Shown here piece by piece: positions 48,509-56,125 of a stretch of DNA of 64,000 nt. How positions within the stretch are numbered: position 1 is the stretch's first letter; each line of letters begins with the position of its first letter. The position numbers were made by a program, and so were the translations under genes. The notes beneath the pieces were generated by a model. That model saw only the letters and a list, made by a program, of their open reading frames with translations, was not told the origin of the DNA and did not search any database. Source of the stretch: UBA2386 sp046306335 (GTDB taxonomy: Bacteria > Planctomycetota > UBA1135 > UBA2386); NCBI GenBank assembly GCA_046306335.1, contig JBKDXM010000116.1, forward strand, positions 27,613-91,612, in the 5' to 3' direction.

Positions 48509-50460
48509 GCCATTGCCTCCGCCGTGCGCGGCGGGCGCAGGCTCGCCGGCAGCAGCACGGCGGTCGCCATCCAGGCGGTGGCGATCGTCGCGGCGGCGAG
48601 CACGCCGAACTCCGCGGTGGTGGTCAGCCGGCTCCAGGCCGCGGAGCCGAAGCCCAGGGCCAGGACCACGCTCGCCAGCGTCATGGGTCGGATGGTGTCC
48701 TGCCACGCCTCGGCCAAGGCGCTCGCGGCGTCGGCGCGGCTGCGCAGGGCGTGGTAGCGGTGCAGCAGGTGGATCGTGTTGTCGACGACCAGCCCGAGCA
48801 TCGTGCAGCCGATCATCGCCGTGGCGACCGAGACCGGACGGCCGCTCCAACCGAGGGCACCGTACAGCCACAGCGACGGCAGCAGGTTGGGGGCGATGCC
48901 GAGCAGGCCGAGTCGCCATGAGCGCAGGCCGACCGCCATGCCGATGGCGAGCAAGGCGAGCGAACCCAGCCCGCTGCCGAGCAGCGAGCGCAGCAGGCGA
49001 CCGGAGTCGCGGGCGAGCTGCACCGATGGACCGGCCGGCGCGACGTCGTCGAAGCCGAGCACGGTCGTGGTCCGCTCGATGCCGGCGAAGAGCGCTTCGC
49101 GACTGGCGCTGCCGCCGGGGGCGAGCAGCAGCGGCACGGCGACTTCGCCGTCCTCGCCGCGTTGTGCTTGTCCGGCGAGGCCGGCGATCCCGGGTTGCTC
49201 GCGCAGCGCGGCGAGCAGCGGCAGCAACCGCGCGGGTTCGGCCCCGGGGTGGCGCGCGGGCACCAGCAGGTGGAACGCTTCGACGCCGCCGAGCCGCCCG
49301 GCCAGCGCATCGTGGTCGCGCCGGACGAGTTCGTCCGGCGGCAGCAACTGCAGCACGTCGTTGTCGGCGCGGACGCGGAAGAGGCCCGCGGCGGCGAGCG
49401 CCGAGAGCGCGGCCGCGGCCGCCAGCGCGCCGGTGCGGTGGCGGCCGATCGCGGCCCACAGGCGGTCGGCCAGCGGGTGGGTCGACGCAGCGGCGGTCGC
49501 CGGTCCCGGCGTGGCCATTCGCGTCAGCAGCGGCGGCAGCAGCAGGAACGTGAAGAAGTGCGCGAGGCCGATGCCGAGCGCGCTGCGCAGGCCGAAGTCG
49601 AACACCGCCGGGATGTCGCTGCTCGCCAGTGACCACATGCCGACCATGGTCGTCGCCGTGGCCAGCAGCGCTGGCGCCTTCACTTCGCGCACGGCGGCGT
49701 CGACCGCGGCGGCGGCGGGCAGGCCTGCGGCGGTCGCCCGCAGGAAGGCGCCGACGACGTGCACGCTGGTGGCGACGCCGATCGTCAGCAGCACCGGGTC
49801 GAGCAGCGCGGCGACCGGGTCGAGGCGGTGGCCGAGGCGGGCCAGCGCGCCGCTGGTCCACGCGATCGCAGCCAGCGCCGGCGCGAGCGCAGCGGCAGCG
49901 AGCGCCGCCCGGCGGTACGCGACCCATGCGACGGCGAACAGCACGGCGAGCAGCAGCGGCACGACGCGCTGGCGTTCGGCGGCGACGAGGCGCGCGATCG
50001 TGCCTTCGACGAGCGGCAGGCCGGCGGCGTGCAAGCCGACGCCCGGTGGCAGTCCGGCGCGGCAGGCGGCGAGCACGCGTTCGGTCGTCGGCAACTCGTC
50101 GTCGTGCGCCACGGTGACGGCGTAGGCCGCGAGGCCCGGGTCGGGCACGGGCGCGTTGGCGATGCTGGCGACGCCGGGCAGCGCGCGCACCTGCTCGACC
50201 AAGCCGTCGATCTGCCGCCGCTGGTCCGCTGGCAACTCCAGATCCCCCGGCGCGGTGAAGGCGACCAGCACGACCGGATCGCCGGGCACCACGGCCGCGA
50301 GTTCGCGCAGTCGCTCGGCGTCGCGGCTGGTCGGCGACTTCAGCGACCGGTTCTGGGCGTCGACGCCTTGGTCGGGGAGACCGAGCGCCAGCCACCCCGT
50401 GCAAGCGAGGAAGGCGACCCAGGCAGAGCGCTGGAGCAGGATGGCGAGGGCCGAAGGCAT
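48505..50460 (-). CDS. MMPL/RND-superfamily exporter
   Basis: The 651-residue protein has two halves, each with a large extracytoplasmic loop followed by a group of five to six membrane spans, the duplicated layout of MMPL/HpnN-type transporters. Spans are clear at VVPLLLAVLFAVAWVAY, AALAAAALAPALAAIAW, LDPVLLTIGVATSVHVVGAF and, in the second half, SLALLAIGMAVGLRSW, SVATAMIGCTMLGLVVDNTIHLLHRYHAL and the final VLAAATIATAWMATAVLLPASL. The DNTIHLLHRYH block is the family signature. Such proteins move lipids across or out of the membrane. It leads the minus-strand arm, so its promoter probably lies in the 184-base divergent region. Confidence 0.92.
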   Translation of the reverse strand: MPSALAILLQRSAWVAFLACTGWLALGLPDQGVDAQNRSLKSPTSRDAERLRELAAVVPGDPVVLVAFTAPGDLELPADQRRQIDGLVEQVRALPGVASIANAPVPDPGLAAYAVTVAHDDELPTTERVLAACRAGLPPGVGLHAAGLPLVEGTIARLVAAERQRVVPLLLAVLFAVAWVAYRRAALAAAALAPALAAIAWTSGALARLGHRLDPVAALLDPVLLTIGVATSVHVVGAFLRATAAGLPAAAAVDAAVREVKAPALLATATTMVGMWSLASSDIPAVFDFGLRSALGIGLAHFFTFLLLPPLLTRMATPGPATAAASTHPLADRLWAAIGRHRTGALAAAAALSALAAAGLFRVRADNDVLQLLPPDELVRRDHDALAGRLGGVEAFHLLVPARHPGAEPARLLPLLAALREQPGIAGLAGQAQRGEDGEVAVPLLLAPGGSASREALFAGIERTTTVLGFDDVAPAGPSVQLARDSGRLLRSLLGSGLGSLALLAIGMAVGLRSWRLGLLGIAPNLLPSLWLYGALGWSGRPVSVATAMIGCTMLGLVVDNTIHLLHRYHALRSRADAASALAEAWQDTIRPMTLASVVLALGFGSAAWSRLTTTAEFGVLAAATIATAWMATAVLLPASLRPPRTAEAMA

Positions 50461-50480
50461 GCGCGCGTGCGAGGTGCCTA

Positions 50481-50494
50481 GCACAGGGCGTGCC
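50481..50494 (-). promoter_or_regulatory. -24/-12 (sigma-54) promoter candidate, leftward
   Basis: On the minus strand, CGGCACGCCCTGTGCT has GG and GC separated by exactly 10 bases and matches the TGGCACG-N4-TTGCT consensus at all but two positions. The start of transcription would be near 50469, nine bases before the MMPL start codon. GG-N10-GC is frequent by chance at this G+C content; the extended match and context support it. Confidence 0.5.
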
Positions 50495-50528
50495 GCCGCC
50501 GCTGCACCGTGGCCACCGCCGCGACAGC

Positions 50529-50563
50529 GTGCAACTCCTGCACGGCGCGTGCAAGGATTGCAC
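50529..50563. promoter_or_regulatory. Tandem palindromes, candidate activator-binding sites
   Basis: Two similar palindromes, GTGCA-ACTCC-TGCAC (50529-50543) and GTGCAA-GGA-TTGCAC (50549-50563), start 20 bases apart, about two helical turns, so they face the same side of the DNA. They lie 60-95 bases upstream of the leftward and 80-115 bases upstream of the rightward start sites expected for the two sigma-54 promoters, the usual distance for NtrC-type activators. Confidence 0.6.
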
Positions 50564-50618
50564 GCCGGCCCGCGGGCGCCGGTCGCCGCCGCGTCGTGAC
50601 GCGGGAAGTCCGGGACAA

Positions 50619-50632
50619 GGCATGCCCCTTGC
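50619..50632 (+). promoter_or_regulatory. -24/-12 (sigma-54) promoter candidate, rightward
   Basis: AGGCATGCCCCTTGCT matches 10 of 12 defined positions of TGGCACG-N4-TTGCT, with GG and GC exactly 10 bases apart. The transcript would start near 50644, next to the ATG at 50645, which implies a leaderless or nearly leaderless message, or a start codon further downstream. That point is awkward and keeps the call tentative. Confidence 0.5.
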
Positions 50633-50644
50633 TTGCATCCGGGC

Positions 50645-51781
50645 ATGACCGGCAAGCTGCTGCAGGCGCTCGGCGCGCTCTTCGTCCTGGGTCTCGTCGG
50701 CGGGGCCGTTGGCGGATTGATGGTGCTCAAGGACCGCGTCAAGGTGGTCGTTGCCGCCGATGACGCCGGCGCCACCGGACCCGATCCCATCGCCTTGCTG
50801 CGCGACGACGTCCGCCAGATGGCGAGCGACACCGCCGAATGGCAGCAGGGCGTCGGCCGCAACTTCGAGCAGCTCGGCACGGCGCTCGAGGAGCGGGCCA
50901 CGGCGCGCCACGAAGACGTGCAGCGCCTGCGCGCCGACGTGGCCGCCCTGCGCGAGGCGCTGGCGGCTCTCACGCGCGAGCACGCGGCGACGAAGGCGCT
51001 GGTCGCCGGCTTGCCGGCGGCGGGCGCCGCCGCGGCGCCGGCCGGCGCCGCGAACGCGACCGGGCCGACGCCGGCGGCGGCGCCGGCCGAGCCGGTCGCC
51101 GTGGCGACCGAGCCTTCGCCGGCCGTCGCGCCTGCGCCCCAGCCGGCCGTCGCGCCAACCGCGGCTGCGGCGCCCGCCGCCAAACCCAAGGGCGGGTTCC
51201 TGACCTTCTCCGTCCCGGCGACGAAGTTCCGCTTCGACGAGGCGCAGGACTATGCGTTGGTGCCGGACCTCTGCAGCGTCGGCTTCGACGCCAAGAGCAC
51301 GCTGCACGACTTCACCGGCCGCACCGGCGCGGTCCGCGGCGGCTTCCGCGCCGACTTCGACGAGGCGGACGCGACGTGGTCGGGCGAGATCGTCTGCCAG
51401 GCGGCGACGCTGGCCACGGGCGTCGAGGGACGCGACGACAACATGCGCGACCACCTCGACACCAAGAACCACGCCGAGATCCGCTTCCGCCTCGACCGCT
51501 TCAAGGCCGCGCCGGACGGCCTCGACGCGGCCAACCAGAAGGTCCGCGGCGAGGTGTCGGGCACGATGACGATCCGCGGCCAGTCGAAGCCGTTCGCGAT
51601 GCCCGTCGCGGTCGAGGTCGATGCGCAGAAGCGCGTCGTGGTCACCGGCCAGGCCCCGCTGAAGCTGTCGGACTACGGCGTGCCGGTGCCGAGCCAGCTC
51701 GGGCTGATCAACATGCAGGACGAGGTCGTCGTGTGGATCGCGCTGCGGGCGCGCGCGGCGGCGGGAGGCAGGAAGCAATGA
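50645..51781 (+). CDS. Membrane-anchored YceI-domain protein
   Basis: The 378-residue protein (ATG 50645; TTG 50633 is an alternative) starts with one membrane span (LGALFVLGLVGGAVGGLMVL), then a predicted coiled coil (about 45-115: LRDDVRQMASDTAEWQQG to REALAALTREHAATKAL), an Ala/Pro-rich spacer (about 120-180) and a C-terminal YceI domain (LTFSVPATKFRFDEAQDYALV, VRGGFRADFDEADATWSGEIV, RDDNMRDHLDTKNHAEIRFRL, LKLSDYGVPVPSQLGLINMQDEVVV). The RxxHL-x-x-x-x-x-x-P/A-x-I/F motif of YceI is clear. It probably holds or hands over a lipid at the outer face of the membrane. It leads the plus-strand arm of the cluster. Confidence 0.85.
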   Translation: MTGKLLQALGALFVLGLVGGAVGGLMVLKDRVKVVVAADDAGATGPDPIALLRDDVRQMASDTAEWQQGVGRNFEQLGTALEERATARHEDVQRLRADVAALREALAALTREHAATKALVAGLPAAGAAAAPAGAANATGPTPAAAPAEPVAVATEPSPAVAPAPQPAVAPTAAAAPAAKPKGGFLTFSVPATKFRFDEAQDYALVPDLCSVGFDAKSTLHDFTGRTGAVRGGFRADFDEADATWSGEIVCQAATLATGVEGRDDNMRDHLDTKNHAEIRFRLDRFKAAPDGLDAANQKVRGEVSGTMTIRGQSKPFAMPVAVEVDAQKRVVVTGQAPLKLSDYGVPVPSQLGLINMQDEVVVWIALRARAAAGGRKQ

Positions 51782-52218
51782 GCCGCGCCGCTCGCTCCGC
51801 CCGCCGGCGCACTTCCGGCCTGGTCGCATGCATGGCGATGGCTGCGTGCATCCCATCCAACGTCGTGGCGCCGACGGAGCGCATGGTCGTCGAGGCCGAG
51901 TCCGTGCCGCCGTTCGTCGCGGCGACCGCCGCCGACGTGGTCGGCTTCCACGAGTCCATCGACATCCAGGGCGACGCCGCCGTGTCGCTGCGCAAGGTCT
52001 ACTACCTGTTCGGTGACGACGGTTCGTACACCGGCGCGGCGCTGGTCGACGACGGGGAACGTCGGACGTTCCAGACGCTGACGGGCACGTGGCAGCTCGT
52101 GCCCCAGGGCCTCGTGCTCGACGACCAGCCGGCCGCGCGCTGCGAGGCCGCGCCCGGGCAGCTGCGTCTCACCGCGCCGACCGGCGTGCTCCGCTTGCGG
52201 CGCGCCAAGGCGGAGTGA
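51778..52218 (+). CDS. Small lipoprotein of unknown function
   Basis: The 146-residue product starts at ATG 51778, in an ATGA overlap with the YceI gene. An Arg-rich N-terminus and LVACMAMAACIPS provide a lipoprotein signal (MAAC lipobox). The rest is beta-rich (VSLRKVYYLFGDDGSYTGAALVDDGERRTFQTLTGTWQLVPQGLVL region) and resembles small lipocalin-like or copper-resistance-like barrels described only as conserved proteins. I do not recognise a family. Its place between the YceI and methyltransferase genes suggests a part in lipid handling. Confidence 0.65.
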   Translation: MSRAARSARRRTSGLVACMAMAACIPSNVVAPTERMVVEAESVPPFVAATAADVVGFHESIDIQGDAAVSLRKVYYLFGDDGSYTGAALVDDGERRTFQTLTGTWQLVPQGLVLDDQPAARCEAAPGQLRLTAPTGVLRLRRAKAE

Positions 52219-52220
52219 CC

Positions 52221-52919
52221 ATGGCGACCGCGGCGGAACCGCTGTTCGATCGCGCCGGTTGGTGGGAACCGCGCGACCGCGCGTTCGCCTCGCTGCGCGC
52301 CGTGTCGGCGTTCCGCCTCGACCTGCTGCGGCAGTGGTTGGGTGACGACTGGCGCGGGCGCGTCGTCGTCGACCTCGGCTGCGGCGGCGGCTTGTTGGCG
52401 ATTCCGTTGGCGGCGCGCGGCGCGCGCGTCGTCGGCGTCGACCTCGCGGCCGCGGCGCTGCGCGATGCGAGGCGGCAGCGCGCCGACGGCTGGCAGCCGG
52501 TGCTCGGCGATCTCGCCGCTCCGCCGCTCGCCGACGGCTGCGCCGACGTGGTCCTGTTGGCCGACGTCGTCGAGCACGTCGATGCTCCGGCGCACGCCGT
52601 CGCCGGCGCGGCCCGGTTGCTGGCCCCCGGCGGCCGCCTGTTCGTCAACACGATCGCCCGCACGCGCCGCTCGCGGTGGCTCGCGATCGCACTCGCCGAG
52701 GGGCTCGGCTACGTGCCGCGCGGCACGCACCAGCACGAGCGCTTCGTGCAGCCGGCTGAGCTCGCCGCCATGGCCGCGGCCGCCGGGCTGCGCGAGGTCG
52801 CGCGCTGCGGCGAGGCGCCGCGCCTGTGGGCGACGGTGCGCACGGGCGCGGTGCAGCTGCGCGCGAGCGCCAGCATGGCCGTCGGCTACGCCATGCTGTT
52901 CGCCAAGGAGCCCGCATGA
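52221..52919 (+). CDS. SAM-dependent methyltransferase, UbiG-like
   Basis: The 232-residue class I methyltransferase has motif I VVDLGCGGGLLAIPLA, GVDLAAAALRDAR, the motif IV region DVVLLADVVEHVDAPA and motif GGRLFVNTIARTRRSRWLAI. The stretch NTIARTRRS...AEGLGYVPRGTHQHERFVQPAEL closely follows UbiG/Coq3 O-methyltransferases that act on polyprenylated catechols. In a cluster with a type III polyketide synthase it could methylate a phenolic lipid. ATG 52221 follows the lipoprotein stop by two bases; its own stop overlaps the next gene by ATGA. Confidence 0.88.
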   Translation: MATAAEPLFDRAGWWEPRDRAFASLRAVSAFRLDLLRQWLGDDWRGRVVVDLGCGGGLLAIPLAARGARVVGVDLAAAALRDARRQRADGWQPVLGDLAAPPLADGCADVVLLADVVEHVDAPAHAVAGAARLLAPGGRLFVNTIARTRRSRWLAIALAEGLGYVPRGTHQHERFVQPAELAAMAAAAGLREVARCGEAPRLWATVRTGAVQLRASASMAVGYAMLFAKEPA

Positions 52920-53662
52920 CCACCGTCGCCGTCCCGCCGCGCAGCGTCCCGCGCGCGCTCGCCATGGCCGCGCTGTGCCACGGCGTCTTCGGTCTCGCCG
53001 TCGGGTCCATGGCGTTCGCGCTCGCCACCGGCATGCAGATCGGCGTCGGCGGCCTGACCGGCGCCGCCGCTTGGCTGGCGAACCTGCTGCTCGTGGCGCA
53101 GTTCCCGCTCGTGCACAGCTGGTTGCTGGGGCGCGGTCGCGGCTGGCTCGCCCGCCTCAGCCCGTTCGGCCACGGGTCGACGCTGGCGCCGAGCACGTAC
53201 GCGATCAGCGCGTCGCTGCAGCTGTTGGCGGCGTTCTGGCTGTGGTCGCCGAGCGGCGTCGTCTGGCACGCGCCGACCGGCGCGCTCGGCGTCGGCCAGT
53301 GGGCGCTGTTCGCGGGCGCGTGGCTGTTCCTGCACAAGGCGCTGTTCGACGCCGGCCTGATGCTGCAGACGGGCGCCGCCGGTTGGTGGGCGCTGCTGCG
53401 CGGCCACAAGGTCGACTACGGCGACATGCCGACGCGCGGACTGTTCGCCGCCTGCCGTCAGCCGATCTACCTCGGCTTCGCGTTGGTGTTGTGGACCGCG
53501 CCGACGTGGACGCCGGACTGGCTGCTGCTCGCGGTCGGCTGGTCGCTCTACTGCGTCGTCGGTCCGCGGCGCAAGGAAACGCGCTGGCAGCGCCAATTCG
53601 GCGAGCGCTTCCTTTCCTATCGGCGGTCGGTGCCGTACTTGCTGCCCAGGTTGTTCCGATGA
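52916..53662 (+). CDS. Isoprenylcysteine-carboxyl-methyltransferase-like membrane protein
   Basis: The 248-residue protein has about five to six membrane spans (for example ALCHGVFGLAVGSMAFALATG, ALFAGAWLFLHKALFDAGLM and WLLLAVGWSLYCVVG) and ends with features of the ICMT/NnrU fold: RQPIYLGFALVLW, and RRKETRWQRQFGERFLSYRRSVPYLLP, matching the E-x-x-L/W...F-G-x-x-Y-x-x-Y-x-x-x-V-P-x-x-x-P tail. Membrane methyltransferases of this type occur beside bacterial type III polyketide synthases (SrsB-like), where they methylate alkylresorcinols. It overlaps both neighbours by four bases. Confidence 0.82.
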   Translation: MTTVAVPPRSVPRALAMAALCHGVFGLAVGSMAFALATGMQIGVGGLTGAAAWLANLLLVAQFPLVHSWLLGRGRGWLARLSPFGHGSTLAPSTYAISASLQLLAAFWLWSPSGVVWHAPTGALGVGQWALFAGAWLFLHKALFDAGLMLQTGAAGWWALLRGHKVDYGDMPTRGLFAACRQPIYLGFALVLWTAPTWTPDWLLLAVGWSLYCVVGPRRKETRWQRQFGERFLSYRRSVPYLLPRLFR

Positions 53663-54708
53663 AGATCGCCGCCGTCCGCAGTTCGTTCCCTCAGCACTGG
53701 TACGACCAGAAGGCCCTGACCGAAGCGCTCGTCCGCTTGATGGGCCTGCGCGATCGCGACGCCGACCGGCTGCGTTCCTTCCACGCCAACTCCGGCATCG
53801 AGGGGCGCTTCCTCGTGCAACCGCTGGAGCGCTACACCGCCGACCTCGACTTCACGGTCGCCAACAAGGTCTGGCTGCAGGGCGCGCTCGACCTCGGCGA
53901 ACGCGCCTGCCGCGACGCGCTGGCGGCCGCCGGCGTGCGCGCCGACGAGGTCGACGCCATCGTCTTCACGACGGTCACCGGACTGGCGAGTCCGTCCGTC
54001 GACGCCCGCCTCGTGACGCGGCTCGGGCTGCGCCCCGACGTCAAGCGCATGCCCCTGTTCGGCCTCGGCTGCGTCGCCGGGGCGGCGACCATCGCGCGCG
54101 CCGCGGACTTCCTGCGCGGCAAGCCCGACGGCGTCGTGCTGGTGCTGTCGGTCGAGCTGTGCTCGCTGACGCTGCAGACCAAGGACCAGACGCTGGCGAA
54201 CCTCGTCAGCGTCGGGTTGTTCGGCGACGGTGCGGCGGCGGCCGTCGTGGTCGGCGAGGCACGCGCCGCCGCCGGTCCGCGCATCGCGGCGACGCGCTCG
54301 GTGTTCTACCCCGACACGACCGACGTCATGGGGTGGGACATCGGCGCCCACGGCTTCCGCATCGTGCTGTCGGCGGAGGTGCCGACGGTGGCGCGGGAAC
54401 GCGTGCCGCAGGACGTCGACGCGTTCCTCGGCGCGCACGGACTCGCGCGCAGCGCGATCCGCCGCTGGATCGCGCACCCGGGCGGACCGAAGGTCCTGCT
54501 CGGCCTGCAGGAGGGCCTCGGTCTCGCGCAGCGCGACCTGCAACCCAGTTGGGACTGCCTCGCGCGCGCCGGCAACCTGTCGAGCGCTTCGGTGCTGATG
54601 ATCCTCGAACAGCACCTGCGCGATCCCGCCTGCAAGCCGGGCGACCTCGGGCTGATGCTGGCGATGGGGCCCGGGTTCTGCAGCGAACTGTTGCTGTTGC
54701 GCTGGTGA
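53659..54708 (+). CDS. Type III polyketide synthase (chalcone/alkylresorcinol synthase family)
   Basis: The 349-residue protein has the complete type III PKS triad: Cys138 in FGLGCVAGAA, His273 in IAHPGGPKVL and Asn306 in AGNLSSASVL. The N-terminus (IAAVRSSFPQHWYDQKALTEAL) and end (MLAMGPGFCSELLLLRW, containing the GPG loop) also fit. Such enzymes extend a starter acyl-CoA with malonyl-CoA and cyclise the chain to pyrones or resorcinols. Flanking methyltransferases, YceI proteins and an exporter point to a lipid-soluble, probably alkylated product. It is the last gene of the plus arm, starting in an ATGA overlap. Confidence 0.94.
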   Translation: MKIAAVRSSFPQHWYDQKALTEALVRLMGLRDRDADRLRSFHANSGIEGRFLVQPLERYTADLDFTVANKVWLQGALDLGERACRDALAAAGVRADEVDAIVFTTVTGLASPSVDARLVTRLGLRPDVKRMPLFGLGCVAGAATIARAADFLRGKPDGVVLVLSVELCSLTLQTKDQTLANLVSVGLFGDGAAAAVVVGEARAAAGPRIAATRSVFYPDTTDVMGWDIGAHGFRIVLSAEVPTVARERVPQDVDAFLGAHGLARSAIRRWIAHPGGPKVLLGLQEGLGLAQRDLQPSWDCLARAGNLSSASVLMILEQHLRDPACKPGDLGLMLAMGPGFCSELLLLRW

Positions 54709-54715
54709 CGGCCGC

Positions 54716-54752
54716 GCCGGCGGGTTGCGCGCCGGCCGCGGCGCCCGCCGGC
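54716..54752. terminator. Inverted repeat between the PKS gene and the response regulator
   Basis: GCCGGCGGG and CCCGCCGGC form a perfect nine-base inverted repeat, with further pairing possible inside (GCGCCGGCCGC), in the 49-base gap between these convergent genes. A bidirectional terminator is likely; there is no T-tract. Confidence 0.45.
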
Positions 54753-54757
54753 GGCGC

Positions 54758-56125
54758 TCACTCGGCCGGTTTGTCGCCGTCGCCGCCCGCCGCCAACTTG
54801 TTGTAGAGCGTGCGCACGGCGATGCCGAGCGTGCGGGCAGCTTCGGTCTTGTCGCCGCCGCTGCGCTGCAGCGCCTGCGCGATGGCGCGTCGTTCCAGTT
54901 CGGCCAGTTCGAGCGTCGGCAGGTTCGCCGCGGGCGATGGCGCGCGGCGGGCGAGCGCGCACTCCGCGACGTCGCGCGCGGTCACGACCGGTCCGTCGGC
55001 GAGCACGCCGAGCCGGACGACCGCGTTCTCCAGTTCGCGCACGTTGCCGGGCCAGTCGTGGCGGCGCAGCGCCTCGCGCGCGCCGTCGTCGAAGGCGAGC
55101 GGCCGGCCGGCGCGCGTGGCTTCGCGGGCGAGGAAGGCCTCGGCCAGCGGGATCACGTCCTCCGGCCGTTCCCGCAGCGGCGGCACGTGCAGTTCGAGCA
55201 CCGCGAGCCGGTAGAACAGGTCCTCGCGGAACGACTGGTCGGCGACCTTGGCGCGCAGGTCGCGATGGGTCGCGGCGACGATGCGCACGTCGACGCGGCG
55301 CACGGCGTCGCTGCCGACCGGCCGGATCTCGCCGAACTGCACCGCGCGCAGCAGCGCCGGCTGCACCTCCAGCGGCAGTTCGCCGACTTCGTCGAGGAAG
55401 AGCGTGCCGCCGTCGGCTGCCTCGAACAGTCCCTGGCGTTTGTGGTCGGCGCCGGTGAAGGCGCCCTTCACGTGGCCGAACAGTTCGCTCTCGACCAGTT
55501 GGCGCGGGATCGCGCCGCAGTGCACGACGACGAACGGCCGGTCGTGGCGGCGCGACCCGGCGTGCAGGCGGCGCGCGACCAGTTCCTTGCCGACGCCGCT
55601 CTCGCCGAGCACGAGGACGCTCTCGTCGCTGGCGGCGACGCGCTGGACCTGCCGGTCGAGGCGCTGCGCCGCCGGGCTGCTGGCGGCGACGCGCAGCGCG
55701 TCGACCGCCCCGTGCGCGGCGGCGGAGCGCAGGCGGATGTTCACGCGCAGCAGGCGGCCGTGCGCGACGGCGCGGCGCGCCGTCTGCTCGAGCGTGTCGA
55801 GTTCGACCGGCTTCTGCAGGAAGTCGAACGCGCCCCGCTGCATCGCCTGCACCGCGATGGCGACGGAGCCGTGGCCCGTGCAGACGACCACGGGCAGCGT
55901 CGGGTCGGCGGCGACGACGTGCGCCAGGATGTCCATGCCCGGTGTGCCGGGGAGGTTGAGGTCGAGCACGACCGCGTCGGGGTCGTGCTTGTCCAGCGCC
56001 GCGATCACGCCGCTGCCGTCGCGCAGCGAGTGCACGGTGAAGCCGGCGCGCTGCAACTCGCGCGTCAGCACGTGGCGCAGGCTGTCGTCGTCCTCGACCA
56101 GCAGGATGGCCGGCGCCGCGCTCAC
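54758..56125 (-). CDS. NtrC-family response regulator (sigma-54 activator)
   Basis: The 455-residue protein starts at GTG 56125. It has a receiver domain (about 1-125: acidic pocket EDDD, phosphoacceptor Asp55 in VVLDLNLPGTPG, Lys in FLQKPVE), an AAA+ central domain with Walker A GESGVGKE, the sigma-54 contact loop GAFTGAD near residue 220, Walker B GGTLFLDEVGELP and the R-finger region FREDLFYRLAV, and a C-terminal Fis-type helix-turn-helix (GGDKTEAARTLGIAVRTLYNKL). Such regulators bind palindromes 80-150 bases upstream and remodel sigma-54 polymerase. The kinase at 45116 at the far end of the cluster is the probable partner. It is co-transcribed with the ThuA gene upstream (GTGA overlap). 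Confidence 0.95.
   Translation of the reverse strand: MSAAPAILLVEDDDSLRHVLTRELQRAGFTVHSLRDGSGVIAALDKHDPDAVVLDLNLPGTPGMDILAHVVAADPTLPVVVCTGHGSVAIAVQAMQRGAFDFLQKPVELDTLEQTARRAVAHGRLLRVNIRLRSAAAHGAVDALRVAASSPAAQRLDRQVQRVAASDESVLVLGESGVGKELVARRLHAGSRRHDRPFVVVHCGAIPRQLVESELFGHVKGAFTGADHKRQGLFEAADGGTLFLDEVGELPLEVQPALLRAVQFGEIRPVGSDAVRRVDVRIVAATHRDLRAKVADQSFREDLFYRLAVLELHVPPLRERPEDVIPLAEAFLAREATRAGRPLAFDDGAREALRRHDWPGNVRELENAVVRLGVLADGPVVTARDVAECALARRAPSPAANLPTLELAELERRAIAQALQRSGGDKTEAARTLGIAVRTLYNKLAAGGDGDKPAE

Noticed and set aside
50461..50644. Accepting any GG-N10-GC as a sigma-54 promoter
   Set aside because: At this G+C content the core occurs often by chance. Only the two sites with extended matches, right orientation and palindromes between them were kept, at moderate confidence.
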